NCBI RefSeq assembly: GCF_001715195.1
Contig: NZ_MDWE01000042.1
Coordinates: forward strand, 16,788 to 80,787
Direction of reading: 5' to 3'
Length of the DNA: 64,000 bases
DNA from: Rhodohalobacter halophilus
GTDB lineage: Bacteria > Bacteroidota > Rhodothermia > Balneolales > Balneolaceae
Shown here: piece by piece, positions 8,165 to 17,235 of the stretch
How the letters are laid out: every line of letters starts with the position of its first letter
Position numbering within the stretch: the stretch's first letter is position 1
The notes under the pieces: generated by a model
Told to the model about the DNA's origin: nothing
The model's input: only the letters and a program-made list of their open reading frames with translations
The model's database searches: none
Translations under genes and position numbers: made by a program

Positions 8165-9127
8165 TTATTGCCTGGACGCTTTCAGGTGCCGCCTATCCAG
8201 AAACTCTTTGATATTCGCATAAACCCCATCAATCAACTCGGTTCGGGCTTCCACACTCGACCAAGTGATATGTGGTGTTAGGAGCAATCTCTCACTGTTT
8301 TTAACCCGGAGCAGCGGATTCTCTTTTTCCATAGGTTCATTTTCAAAAACATCCAGTGCTGCTCCCGCTATTAATCCCTCATCTATCGCTTTGGCCAGGT
8401 CTGCTTCATTCACAATACGTCCCCTTCCGGTATTGATCAAAATCGCCGAGCTCTTCATTTTTTTGATCTGCTCGTAGGCAATCAAATTGTCTGTATTCTC
8501 ATTGAACGGGGCATGGATGGAAACCACATCCGATGTTTCCATCATTTCATCCAATTCCAGTCGCTTGTAAGGCTGATCTGTATTTTTTCCGGAGGTTGAA
8601 TAGTAAACCACTTCAGCATCAAATGCCTCTGCGATTTGCGCCACCTTTTGTCCGATCGTCCCCAGACCGATAATTCCAAACAGTTTCCCCCTCAGTTCAT
8701 GAAACGTGATGTCCGTATTCGTAAAGATCTCACTTTCGGTATAATCTCCACTCTTGATAAACACATCATAATAGTCCAAATCCTGCATCAGCCTGAATAA
8801 CATTGCAAACGTAGATTGGGCAACACTATGAGTTGCATAACCAGCAACATTTTTTACAGCCACTCCGTATTTCTCAGCTGCATCCATGTCCACATTGTTC
8901 ATGCCTGTTGCAGCAATGGCAATCATCTTTAATTGATCGGAATACTTTGATAGCATTTCGTCATTCAGAACAACTTTGTTTGTGATGACAATATCCGCAT
9001 CCTTAATCCGCTCTTCGGTTTGATCCGGCCGCGTGGACGGGTAAAATGTAACTTCACCAAGCTTTTTCAATTGATCCAGGTTTGGCGGTGTTCCTACTGT
9101 TTTGGTATCTAAAAAGACGATTTTCAT
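8165..9127 (-). CDS. D-2-hydroxyacid dehydrogenase (glycerate/hydroxypyruvate reductase-like)
   Basis: A 320-residue NAD(P)-dependent dehydrogenase that interconverts 2-keto and D-2-hydroxy acids in the cytoplasm. The Rossmann motif is G-L-G-T-I-G-Q-K. The catalytic trio is visible: Arg in T-G-R-G-R-I, Glu in F-E-N-E-P, and His in T-P-H-I-T-W. A Trp two residues after the His is typical of glycerate dehydrogenase/hydroxypyruvate reductase members rather than D-lactate dehydrogenase, so that is the likelier substrate class. Start at the ATG at 9127 (M-K-I-V-F-L-D), preferred over a TTG two codons upstream. It is followed on the same strand 17 bases upstream by the glycosyltransferase gene end; there is no obvious functional link. 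Confidence 0.88.
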   Translation of the reverse strand: MKIVFLDTKTVGTPPNLDQLKKLGEVTFYPSTRPDQTEERIKDADIVITNKVVLNDEMLSKYSDQLKMIAIAATGMNNVDMDAAEKYGVAVKNVAGYATHSVAQSTFAMLFRLMQDLDYYDVFIKSGDYTESEIFTNTDITFHELRGKLFGIIGLGTIGQKVAQIAEAFDAEVVYYSTSGKNTDQPYKRLELDEMMETSDVVSIHAPFNENTDNLIAYEQIKKMKSSAILINTGRGRIVNEADLAKAIDEGLIAGAALDVFENEPMEKENPLLRVKNSERLLLTPHITWSSVEARTELIDGVYANIKEFLDRRHLKASRQ

Positions 9128-9144
9128 TATCAATCGGTTTTATT

Positions 9145-10380
9145 TCAATGTTTATTTTTCTCTTCAATCCACTTCGACATATACTTGGTCCCCTGCTGAT
9201 AGTGGTGCATCAGCATAGAGCCGGTAAAATTCTTTTTTCTTTGATTCTGCAGATTTTCATGTAGATCAGCCACACGATTTAGAAAATTATCTGCGAACTT
9301 TGCTTTATCAAAATTCTGTTTCAGTAGCTTGAAGCCTGTCTGCTGAGACGTCTTCCACTTCTCCCTGTTTTCGTGAAGATCTACTGCACATTTTGCAAAC
9401 TCAACCGCATCATCTGCAACAGCTCCCGGCCACTTTTTTGGCTCAGCAATTCCTTCGGCTCCGATGGTTGTGGTTACACTCGGCGTTCCGAATCGCATGG
9501 CATCAGCCAGTTTTCCTTTCAAACCGGCACCGAAGCGTAAGGGCGCCAATAGAACTCTTGCCTTACTGATTACCTCTTCGGCTGACTCAGCCCATCCATG
9601 GACCAAAAATCCCTCTTTCGGGTTGTGCAGCTGATGTACCTTCTGCGAGGGATAAGCACCGTAGATATTCAGTTTTGCACTCGGTAATTCTTTGCGGATT
9701 AGTGGCCAGATCTCCTCCTTTAGCCAAAGTACAGCATTCCAATTGGGTTCGTGCAGGAAATTTCCGATTGAAACAAAATCACTTCGTTCATCAAACGAAA
9801 CCGCAGATTTGGACGGTACGTCATCCATCAAAAATGGCAGATAGTAAAGCAGGTTCTCTGGTATCTTGAATTGATTTTGCAGTAACTCAATCTCAAATTC
9901 GGAGATTATCAGAGAAAGATCACACCGGTAGATACTCGCTATTTCCCGCTTGGCGACTTCTTCATCCGGGAGCATCTCCGGGGTAAAATTTTGTCCGCTT
10001 TTCCATGCATGTTGCCGGGCCGATCGCAGACAGTGCAGATCTTCGGTATCCAAAATTCTCACCGCGTCCGGACACTCCTCTGCCACCCTCCATCCAAACT
10101 GCTCCTCCGTCATAAAACGGTCGAACATGACAACATCCGGCTGCAGATCTCTTATAAACTTGTTGAAGGAAGAGTTATTCATGCATATAGAACTCTTATG
10201 CACCCCTATGCTGTTCAAATCTATCGCAAATTCACTGTCTGATGCAGCACTGGCAAATGTTATTTTATAGCTATCTTGCTGAAAAATATCGATCAGCTCC
10301 ATCATTCTGCTGCCGGCAGCAGATGAGTTTGGCTCCGGCCACACCTTACCGATAATCAACATTTTCTTTGATTTCTTCAT
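9145..10380 (-). CDS. Glycosyltransferase, GT4-like (group 1)
   Basis: A 411-residue GT-B-fold glycosyltransferase. The C-terminal half carries the features of group 1 enzymes: S-I-G-N-F-L-H-E-P-N-W-N at the start of the donor domain, L-N-I-Y-G-A-Y-P, V-H-G-W-A-E-S-A-E-E-V-I, and the nucleotide-sugar site L-A-P-L-R-F-G-A-G-L-K-G-K-L-A-D-A-M. The N-terminal half holds a short Rossmann-like start (M-L-I-I-G-K-V-W-P-E). It probably adds a sugar to a surface polysaccharide or lipid; donor and acceptor are unknown. The ATG at 10380 was chosen over a TTG at 10386. It sits apart from any polysaccharide cluster. Confidence 0.8.
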   Translation of the reverse strand: MKKSKKMLIIGKVWPEPNSSAAGSRMMELIDIFQQDSYKITFASAASDSEFAIDLNSIGVHKSSICMNNSSFNKFIRDLQPDVVMFDRFMTEEQFGWRVAEECPDAVRILDTEDLHCLRSARQHAWKSGQNFTPEMLPDEEVAKREIASIYRCDLSLIISEFEIELLQNQFKIPENLLYYLPFLMDDVPSKSAVSFDERSDFVSIGNFLHEPNWNAVLWLKEEIWPLIRKELPSAKLNIYGAYPSQKVHQLHNPKEGFLVHGWAESAEEVISKARVLLAPLRFGAGLKGKLADAMRFGTPSVTTTIGAEGIAEPKKWPGAVADDAVEFAKCAVDLHENREKWKTSQQTGFKLLKQNFDKAKFADNFLNRVADLHENLQNQRKKNFTGSMLMHHYQQGTKYMSKWIEEKNKH

Positions 10381-10508
10381 GGCCAAAAACTATCCAATTC
10401 TTCCATCTTTAGCAGAAATTTTTGGCGGATCACCAACAATTACAAAGTCTATTTTTGATAAGTTCGAGTTCTTGATACCTTTCGCCTGACATTTCACAAT
10501 AATAATTT

Positions 10509-11663
10509 ATGAGTATACGCTATATCGACAAGGATGAAGAGCTCAGCTCTGTCGTCCGCCATCTCGAATCTACCGACCAAATCGCAATCGATCTTGAATT
10601 TGACAGAAACCGGTATCGCTACGGATTTAATCTCTGCCTGATTCAACTATTTGACGGTGAAGACTGTCACCTGATTGATCCGTTAAGCGACGAGATTCAA
10701 ACTGAAATGCTCTTTCCCGTACTCGAAAATTCAGGAATTGAAAAAGTTGCCTTTGCTTTTCAGGAAGATCATCGGCTGCTCCATTATATCGGCTGCCGGC
10801 CCAAAAATATTTTTGACCTTCGAATTGCTTCTCAACTCCTAAATCATCCACCGGCATCGTTGACCAATATCGTTGAAGATGTGTTGGACGTTCACATGGG
10901 TAAATCGTCTCAGGATAGCAATTGGTTTAAACGTCCGCTTAAGCAGAATCAAATTCAATATGCGGCCAAAGATGTTTTACACCTATTTGATTTAAAAGAG
11001 AGTCTGCTCAACTCCATGAATGGCTCGGAAATAATGAAATGGATAAGGGAAGAGAATGGTGCCTGGGACCAAATACAATACGATGGATCAGACATTAACA
11101 ACTACATTAAAGAGAAAGATAAGCGAGGACTTTCAGAAACTGAGTGGCACGTTTTTAAAGCTTTGATGACCTTTCGTGAAGAGATAGCCGAGAGTTCCAA
11201 CCGCCCCTCTTACCAGATTTTCAGTAAAAAATTGATTTACAAAATAATTGAAGACCCAAGCAGTGTCCAAAACTGGACAGAACAGAAAGGTGTTTTCAGG
11301 CGAATTAAAAACCGGCACTATCAGAACAAAATTCAGAAGCTGATAAAACAGGTATTGAAAGAGGCAGAAAACCTTGGGCTCTCTCCCTCCGCACCGGCCA
11401 GAAAATCTCCCACATCAGAAGAGATGAACCAAATAAACCTCAGAAAGCAGAAAATTCAGCGGGCCAAAAATGAATTTTTCGGGCCTATAAAAGAGAAAAT
11501 ATCCGAGGATTATGGGAATGAAGTGAGTACCTACCTGTTTAGCAACCGTACCATATCAGAAATTGTTATGGGCAATAACGGCTCTCTCGAAAAGTATAAA
11601 CGGGATTTACTTAACCGTTATGCTTCAGAGTTGAATCTGAATCCTGAACATTACCTGAGCTGA
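10509..11663 (+). CDS. rnd: Ribonuclease D (3'-5' exoribonuclease)
   Basis: A 384-residue DEDD-family exonuclease that trims 3' ends of structured RNAs such as tRNA precursors. Acidic motifs are visible: D-L-E-F-D near residue 28 (ExoI), F-Q-E-D-H-R-L-L (ExoII), and Y-A-A-K-D-V-L-H-L (ExoIII with the tyrosine of the DEDDy subgroup). An HRDC-like helical region follows at about residues 205-285, with T-F-R-E-E-I-A-E-S-S-N-R-P. The length matches RNase D proteins. It is divergent from the glycosyltransferase gene, with about 130 bases between, and its 3' end lies 4 bases from the opposing DUF389 gene. Confidence 0.9.
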   Translation: MSIRYIDKDEELSSVVRHLESTDQIAIDLEFDRNRYRYGFNLCLIQLFDGEDCHLIDPLSDEIQTEMLFPVLENSGIEKVAFAFQEDHRLLHYIGCRPKNIFDLRIASQLLNHPPASLTNIVEDVLDVHMGKSSQDSNWFKRPLKQNQIQYAAKDVLHLFDLKESLLNSMNGSEIMKWIREENGAWDQIQYDGSDINNYIKEKDKRGLSETEWHVFKALMTFREEIAESSNRPSYQIFSKKLIYKIIEDPSSVQNWTEQKGVFRRIKNRHYQNKIQKLIKQVLKEAENLGLSPSAPARKSPTSEEMNQINLRKQKIQRAKNEFFGPIKEKISEDYGNEVSTYLFSNRTISEIVMGNNGSLEKYKRDLLNRYASELNLNPEHYLS

Positions 11664-11667
11664 TTTT

Positions 11668-12684
11668 TTACATAAACTGTGTATAGATAATCAGGGCCAG
11701 ACCTGCCAAAAGAGTGAGCCAGATAATGATGGCATAGCGGCTGAGCTCTTCTCCTTCACGTCGTTCCCGAAAGCTTTTGGGTTTTATTCCCTGAAGAAGA
11801 AATGTAACAACCCCGGCAAGATTTACACAGATCACATAGGTGATAGTAAGAACTCCGGCCCCAAATGCGAGATCATACCTTCCGCTGCCTATTAGCAAAC
11901 CGGTAGCAACCATTGGAGGTAGCAGCGCCACTGCAACCATTACACCGATTACCGCAGCAGAAATTCCTCTTGTGAAAGAGAGGCAGCCGGCAATACCCGC
12001 AGCAAGTCCAAGCGCGATATCGGCAAAGCTCACAACCGTACGAGATGAGATTTCATACACATCCGGATCAAACTGAATCAAAAATCCCATCAAAATAGAG
12101 AGCGCCATTCCGAGTGAGAATCCATACATAATCGATTTCATGGATCGAATCATCAGGGCTTTATCACCCAATGTTGTAGCAAGTGAAAGCCCGACATTCG
12201 GTCCTAAAATAGGTGCTATAACCATGGCTCCGATCACCATGGCGCCACTATCTCGAATCAAGCCGTTTGCGGCAACCACGCATGAGAGGGCAATCAATAC
12301 AAAATAGACCCAGGAGCTGTCTACAACGGCTTTAACTTCCTCATAAAGTTCATCCCTGGAAATTCGTTTTACACGCTTCTCCTCCTGATCTTTCTCTTTC
12401 TGCTTCTGTTCTGCTGAATCTCCCTTCTCTTCTTTTGGCTCCTGTTTTGGAATGGTGGCAGAAACCGGCAACAGAATTACACGATAGTCATCCCTGTGTC
12501 CAATTTTTTTATCAATGTCTTCCAGGATCTTTTCGGTGAGCTCCACATCGGCCAAAATATGGATCGTTGTTCTGCCTGAGACGGAGTCGTCCACCCACTG
12601 CTCAATCACATCCTCCTGGGCGATAAACTCTTCATTGGCATCGTAATTCTCCGGGGTAATAATCTGTATCAGTCTGAGAGCCAT
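11668..12684 (-). CDS. DUF389 / TIGR00341-type membrane protein
   Basis: A 338-residue protein with a soluble N-terminal domain (about residues 1-115, ending in a Lys/Glu-rich linker) and about six membrane segments after it. V-V-A-A-N-G-L-I-R-D-S-G-A-M-V-I-G-A-M-V and A-P-I-L-G-P-N-V-G-L-S-L-A are typical of the DUF389 (TIGR00341) family. No member of this family has an agreed function. The glycine-rich repeated transmembrane segments suggest a channel or transporter-like fold, but that is inference. No regulatory or partner gene is adjacent. Confidence 0.85.
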   Translation of the reverse strand: MALRLIQIITPENYDANEEFIAQEDVIEQWVDDSVSGRTTIHILADVELTEKILEDIDKKIGHRDDYRVILLPVSATIPKQEPKEEKGDSAEQKQKEKDQEEKRVKRISRDELYEEVKAVVDSSWVYFVLIALSCVVAANGLIRDSGAMVIGAMVIAPILGPNVGLSLATTLGDKALMIRSMKSIMYGFSLGMALSILMGFLIQFDPDVYEISSRTVVSFADIALGLAAGIAGCLSFTRGISAAVIGVMVAVALLPPMVATGLLIGSGRYDLAFGAGVLTITYVICVNLAGVVTFLLQGIKPKSFRERREGEELSRYAIIIWLTLLAGLALIIYTQFM

Positions 12685-12793
12685 GGCAGAATATGATCTA
12701 TAATTTCAAGTAAATCAAGCACTCCTAATATTGTACGACCGGTCTACATTTTTAAAGAATATGGAGCTTTATTCTGAAGAAATTGAAACAAAA

Positions 12794-12827
12794 AAGAAGA
12801 GCCGGCTTTCAGTCAGAAAGCCGGCTC
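12794..12827 (-). terminator. Intrinsic terminator (minus strand)
   Basis: A perfect 12-bp stem (12799-12810 with 12816-12827) has a 5-base loop. On the minus strand it is followed by a T-rich run (complement of the A-rich 12787-12798). It ends transcripts of the small DUF2892 gene. Confidence 0.85.
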
Positions 12828-12904
12828 CTAACCTATCTCGACAGATATGATCGCAGACTTTTAAGCCTGCATCATTGTGTAAGCAATTGTCAATCAAACA
12901 ATAA

Positions 12905-13111
12905 TCAATTAGCTCTCTCAATATTGGGTTTGGTAGTCTCTAATTTTAATAACTGATAAATCGGGCAGAACGATGCTGTTCCCGAAAAAACGAGGATTAA
13001 CCCCAAAAATCCCCAGAAATTATCAAAATAGAGTCCAGCCCCTACAATCAGGGCTCCGATTAAAACCCGTATAACCGAATCGATGTAACCTACATTTTTC
13101 TTTAAAATCAT
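12905..13111 (-). CDS. DUF2892 (YgaP-like) small inner-membrane protein
   Basis: A 68-residue protein matching the DUF2892 family: N-V-G-Y-I-D-S-V-I-R-V-L-I-G at the N terminus, two short hydrophobic helices split by F-W-G-F-L-G, then S-G-T-A-S-F-C-P-I-Y-Q-L-L. The F-C-P-I-Y motif is the hallmark of the domain, which is found fused to rhodanese in E. coli YgaP. Here it is free-standing. A link with sulfur transfer is possible but nothing next to it supports one. A 17-base dyad (13276-13292) lies about 165 bases upstream of its start. Confidence 0.85.
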   Translation of the reverse strand: MILKKNVGYIDSVIRVLIGALIVGAGLYFDNFWGFLGLILVFSGTASFCPIYQLLKLETTKPNIERAN

Positions 13112-13275
13112 AATGTCAACCTCTCAAAGTTTAATTAACAGATTGACGAAATTTCAAACCTTTCGATTTTTGCTTCATCATCTCTTCTTGTTTCTGTTAC
13201 TATGATAAGCAACTCAATGAAAACCCTACCACATGCAGATCCCGATCTGATGATGATATCTCCCATTATCGGACC

Positions 13276-13292
13276 ATAGGGGAATTCCCTAT
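13276..13292. promoter_or_regulatory. Dyad-symmetric site, possible operator
   Basis: ATAGGG and CCCTAT flank a 5-base centre; the inner GGGAATTCCC is itself a perfect palindrome. It lies in the 283-base divergent gap between the DUF2892 gene and mtnA, where a regulator of either could bind. No matching regulator is present in the window, so this is only a candidate. Confidence 0.35.
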
Positions 13293-13394
13293 ACCTGCTA
13301 TCTTCACTGAAGGGTTCGACCTATAAGGGATGATGCTGCCTTTTCATTATATTTGAATTGCACCTCCAATTAATAAAACAGTTCAACAATCATT

Positions 13395-14444
13395 ATGGAT
13401 TTTAAACCGCCATTTCAATCCATTGTCTGGAATGGAGATCATGTAACAATTATTGATCAGACATATCTGCCTGAACGGGAAGTCTATCTGAATTTATCAT
13501 CGGCCGGACAGGTTTGGGATGCAATTAAAAAACTGAAAGTCAGGGGGGCACCGGCTATCGGCATTGCGGGTGCATATGGCCTCTACCTTGGATTAAAAAC
13601 CGTCACAGAAACCTCATTCGAATCGTTTTACAGCGAGGCCGATCGAATAGCGGAGTACCTAAATTCTGCGCGTCCCACAGCCGTTAACTTATCGTGGGCG
13701 TTAAAACGCCTGATGGCAACGATCTATGCGGTGAAAGATCAGCCAATTACCGATATAAAACAGACCATACTCGAAACTGCCGTTACCATTCACAACGAAG
13801 ACCGCAGACTTTGCAAATCAATCGGTGAAGTGGGGCTTGAAGTGATTCCGGACAATGCCAGAATTCTCACCCATTGCAATACCGGAGGGTTGGCAACCGG
13901 AGAGTACGGAACAGCCTTTTCGGTTATTTTGCACGCTCATCATGCAAAAAAACTGAAACAGGTTTGGGTTGATGAAACTCGTCCACTGCTTCAGGGATCG
14001 CGCCTTACAGCCTGGGAACTGCAGAAAGCTGACATTCCATTTAAGTTGAATGTGGATTCTGCAGCTGCTTATCTAATGCAGCAGGGTGAGATGGATTTGG
14101 TTATTTTGGGTGCAGATAGAATCACCAAAAACGGTGACACGGCAAACAAAATTGGAACCTACTCCCTCGCCGTACTGGCTGACGCTCACAATATTCCGTT
14201 TTATGTAGCTGCGCCCTACTCTACGATAGACATGGACCTGGAAACAGGCAAAGAGATTGAAATAGAACAGCGTGATGCCGAAGAGGTAACCCATTTTGGG
14301 AGTAAACGGACGGCTCCCAAAAAAACGGATGTATTTAACCCTGCTTTTGATGTAACGCCAAACGAATTAATCACGGCAATCATCACCGAAAAAGGAGTGA
14401 TCAAACCTAACTTTAAAACCAACTTTGAGAAGCTCTTTGGCTAA
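13395..14444 (+). CDS. mtnA: S-methyl-5-thioribose-1-phosphate isomerase
   Basis: Converts methylthioribose-1-phosphate to methylthioribulose-1-phosphate in methionine salvage. The 349-residue protein has all family landmarks: V-R-G-A-P-A-I-G-I-A-G-A-Y-G near residue 50, L-T-H-C-N-T-G-G-L-A-T with the catalytic cysteine, D-E-T-R-P-L-L-Q-G-S-R-L-T, and L-G-A-D-R-I-T-K-N-G-D-T-A-N-K-I-G-T-Y with the catalytic aspartate. No other salvage gene is adjacent, so the rest of the pathway must be elsewhere or replaced. Its end abuts the opposing propeller gene (one base between stops), with no terminator visible. Confidence 0.94.
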   Translation: MDFKPPFQSIVWNGDHVTIIDQTYLPEREVYLNLSSAGQVWDAIKKLKVRGAPAIGIAGAYGLYLGLKTVTETSFESFYSEADRIAEYLNSARPTAVNLSWALKRLMATIYAVKDQPITDIKQTILETAVTIHNEDRRLCKSIGEVGLEVIPDNARILTHCNTGGLATGEYGTAFSVILHAHHAKKLKQVWVDETRPLLQGSRLTAWELQKADIPFKLNVDSAAAYLMQQGEMDLVILGADRITKNGDTANKIGTYSLAVLADAHNIPFYVAAPYSTIDMDLETGKEIEIEQRDAEEVTHFGSKRTAPKKTDVFNPAFDVTPNELITAIITEKGVIKPNFKTNFEKLFG

Positions 14445-14445
14445 A

Positions 14446-15648
14446 CTACAACTGTTGAGTTGAATACCGTACCACTTTTTTGAAACCGTCATGATCCTGT
14501 TCAACAGCATAAACACTGCCATTTTTTACAGTTTGAATCATGCTCTCTCTTGGCCAGTTAAAAATAGCTTCCACAGGGCTCGTTTCATGAACAGGGTTTA
14601 AAATCCACCACTCAAATACATTTTCATTTTCGGGGATCATTGCCACCCAGATATTACCTGAATCATCCGTCAACATGGTGTAGATTGCCGGCCAGGTTTG
14701 CGGGTAAATTGCACTCTCACGAGTAAGTTGTAACTGACGGTTATGGCTGAACTGTTCGCTGACCAATCTTTCTGCATCCAACGTTGCACGGGCAAATGGG
14801 TATGTAATTTTTCTGATGATTTCTCCGCTCAAATCTCGCTCCACTATTTCAAACTCTGTAGTTCGGGCGGTAAAGAAAACACCGTTTACTGTCTCTGTTA
14901 TTAACGACCTTTCCGGATAAGGTAGCTGAAATGCTGAAGGCCGACCGGCATGATCACCAATAAGAAAATGATCTTCTTTCAGCGAAAAAAGGTTCAGTTT
15001 CTGTATTTCCCCATCGTGGTTACCTCTTCGATAAAATCGTGACCTACCGTAAAATATAGCCGGATCTCTGTCGTCTCGATACTCAATTAAATAGTTTCCG
15101 TCCTGCATAAGCTGAATGGGTGCAGGGAAATATACCACCGAATCATCTTCAACTTGATACAATGCTGAATGGAACTCAGTACTCCCCAAAGTTTGATTAT
15201 GCTCCAAATCAAACCTAGTAACTCTGCGAAGCTGATCATCGAAAACATGCAGTGTATCTCCATTTACACGGACATTTCTGATGCTCTCAAATTCTCCGGC
15301 CTGATTTCCATATCGGCCTAACGTATCAAGTAGCTCACCCTTCGGTGAGAACTGATAAACCGCTCTTACACGATGCCTTTCTGCAGAAATATACACCACA
15401 CCATTTGGGGCCACATCAATTGAAGGAATGTGTTCGATGAACAGCGAGTCGTGATATTCACCCTCATATGTCAGGGTAAATGCACTCTTTTTGATGGTTT
15501 GAACATCTGCTGATTCCAAGGAGAGAATCGGCACGTCACTCATATTATCTGTTTCACTGTTGCATGCTAAAACAAGTATAAATAGACAAAACAGAACGAC
15601 ACATCTGTCAAATCTCAAACTCTTCCGAAGTTTTCTATAATTAGGCAC
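14446..15648 (-). CDS. 6-bladed beta-propeller lipoprotein
   Basis: A 400-residue predicted lipoprotein. Start is a GTG at 15648, the only start that keeps the signal sequence, whose lipobox is V-L-A-C (residues 26-29). The body has regularly spaced beta-strand repeats such as F-S-P-K-G-E-L-L-D-T-L-G-R-Y-G-N-Q-A-G-E-F, typical of NHL/6-bladed propeller proteins (BF3866-like) in Bacteroidetes. These are usually binding modules in the envelope, often near SusCD systems, but no such system is adjacent here. It shares a strand with the PLP enzyme 14 bases upstream and may be co-transcribed. Confidence 0.75.
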   Translation of the reverse strand: MPNYRKLRKSLRFDRCVVLFCLFILVLACNSETDNMSDVPILSLESADVQTIKKSAFTLTYEGEYHDSLFIEHIPSIDVAPNGVVYISAERHRVRAVYQFSPKGELLDTLGRYGNQAGEFESIRNVRVNGDTLHVFDDQLRRVTRFDLEHNQTLGSTEFHSALYQVEDDSVVYFPAPIQLMQDGNYLIEYRDDRDPAIFYGRSRFYRRGNHDGEIQKLNLFSLKEDHFLIGDHAGRPSAFQLPYPERSLITETVNGVFFTARTTEFEIVERDLSGEIIRKITYPFARATLDAERLVSEQFSHNRQLQLTRESAIYPQTWPAIYTMLTDDSGNIWVAMIPENENVFEWWILNPVHETSPVEAIFNWPRESMIQTVKNGSVYAVEQDHDGFKKVVRYSTQQL

Positions 15649-15662
15649 AGCCCCTCATGGTG

Positions 15663-16649
15663 TTAAGAATCCAGAAAACCGTGCTCCTTCATCCACTCAT
15701 CATTGTAGATTTTTGAGGTATATCGGGTGCCGCTGTCAGGTAAAATCACCACCATCAGATCGTTCTCACCAAGGTTATTTTCTCGGGCATACTGTAATGC
15801 TCCGTGAACGGCCGCGCCGCACGAACCGCCAATAAAAAGCCCTTCCTCTTTGGCCAAGCGCCGCGTCATTTGAAATGCATCTTTATCACACACCTGAACG
15901 ACTGCATCCAGAAGATTTATATCCACATTTTTGGGAATGATATCTTCACCGATTCCTTCTGTTAGATAGGGTTTTACTTCACTTTTATCAAACTCGCCGG
16001 TTTCAAAATATTTTTTATATACAGATCCCACACTATCCACACCAACCACTTTCACATCGGGATTCTGCTCTTTCAGATATTTTGCAGTACCGGTAATGGT
16101 TCCCCCGGTTCCCATCCCTGCCACGTAGTGGGTTATTTTTCCTTCGGTCTGCTCCCATATCTCCGGACCGGTGGTTTCATAGTGAGCCTGTTTATTACTC
16201 AGATTGTCATACTGATTTGGGTAGTATGAATTTGGTATCTCTTCGCTTAACCGTTTAGCTACCGAATAGTAGCTGCGTGGATCGTCCGGCTCTACATTGG
16301 TTGGGCATACTCTAACTTCGGCACCCAACGCCCGCAGAAGATCAATTTTCTCCTGGCTCTGCTTATCGGTAGTGGTAAAAATACATTTATATCCGCGTAC
16401 TGCAGCAACTAAAGCCAATCCCATTCCGGTATTCCCTGAGGTTCCCTCAATAATGGTTCCGCCGGGCTTGATCAATCCTTTCTCCTCAGCATCATCAATC
16501 ATCTTCAGGGCAATCCGATCTTTGATACTCTGACCCGGGTTCAGATATTCAACTTTTGCCGCAACCGTAAGTTTAAGGCCATCGGTTACTTTATTTAGCC
16601 GAACCAGCGGCGTGTTTCCAATCGTATCAATTATTGAGTTGTGAATCAT
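15663..16649 (-). CDS. PLP-dependent cystathionine beta-synthase / cysteine synthase family enzyme
   Basis: A 328-residue fold-type II PLP enzyme. The Schiff-base lysine is in N-P-G-Q-S-I-K-D-R-I, the phosphate loop in G-T-S-G-N-T-G-M-G-L-A, and the cofactor-contacting motif in G-M-G-T-G-G-T-I-T-G-T. The segments A-A-V-R-G-Y-K-C-I-F, D-S-V-G-S-V-Y and G-I-G-E-D-I-I-P are closer to cystathionine beta-synthase than to CysK/CysM. The C-terminal CBS pair is absent, so no SAM-type allostery is expected. It would condense serine (or O-acetylserine) with homocysteine or sulfide. Reverse transsulfuration would complement the direct sulfhydrylation operon at 29-35 kb. Confidence 0.88.
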   Translation of the reverse strand: MIHNSIIDTIGNTPLVRLNKVTDGLKLTVAAKVEYLNPGQSIKDRIALKMIDDAEEKGLIKPGGTIIEGTSGNTGMGLALVAAVRGYKCIFTTTDKQSQEKIDLLRALGAEVRVCPTNVEPDDPRSYYSVAKRLSEEIPNSYYPNQYDNLSNKQAHYETTGPEIWEQTEGKITHYVAGMGTGGTITGTAKYLKEQNPDVKVVGVDSVGSVYKKYFETGEFDKSEVKPYLTEGIGEDIIPKNVDINLLDAVVQVCDKDAFQMTRRLAKEEGLFIGGSCGAAVHGALQYARENNLGENDLMVVILPDSGTRYTSKIYNDEWMKEHGFLDS

Positions 16650-16833
16650 AATACATTCTCTTTGAGCGATAAACTTTTGCGCTGAATATAGGGATTTTTA
16701 AACGCGATTTTCTAATCAAACCTTTTCAAAACAGCTGTTGACGAAAGAGGTTTTATCTCTTTTTCTTTAGTAATGGAAAAATTGTAGATTTGAGCATCAT
16801 AAAAGAACAAATTGATTCCTTTCTAAATTGACT

Positions 16834-17109
16834 ATGTTTCTCGAACAAGATAAACCGAAAGACTACGACTGCGGCTACAATCTGGATTTGATGATTGCCG
16901 CCATCCCAAGAATTGACGACCATCAGGAGCGGGTACGCTACGCAAAACGTGTTGTTGGACTGATTAAGCAGAGCCATCCAAACTGGGTTGATAACAACGG
17001 TCAGAGTCGCCTGGCATGGGAGTACTACTTTGAACTGGCAGATTACAATCCGAGAGATTATGGAATTCAGAACCCGTTTGAAACCGGCCAGAAAGACGAC
17101 GCAGAGTAG
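16834..17109 (+). CDS. DUF4290-like protein, short form
   Basis: A 91-residue protein beginning M-F-L-E-Q-D-K (ATG at 16834, preferred to a TTG two codons upstream). The D-Y-D-C-G-Y-N segment, the R-x-R-Y-A-K-R-V-V-G-L-I helix and the D-Y-G-I-Q-N-P-F-E end resemble the first half of DUF4290, a family restricted to Bacteroidetes-like bacteria and normally about 200 residues. This copy therefore represents a short version. Function unknown. It is divergent from the PLP enzyme and precedes the men operon by 177 bases. Confidence 0.65.
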   Translation: MFLEQDKPKDYDCGYNLDLMIAAIPRIDDHQERVRYAKRVVGLIKQSHPNWVDNNGQSRLAWEYYFELADYNPRDYGIQNPFETGQKDDAE

Positions 17110-17235
17110 CAGAACCTCAATCAGAGCTACAGACTTTACGCCTGATTGATCTCAGTAAATCTTTGATTATCACAGCTCTCTCACTCTTTTGTGTTCCAAC
17201 AGGATAGCACTAACTTTTCTGTTTTGGAATGATAA

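Noticed and set aside
16654..16833. Possible small RNA or riboswitch upstream of the CBS-like and DUF4290 genes
   Set aside because: No conserved aptamer motif or strong hairpin; only an AT-rich divergent promoter region.
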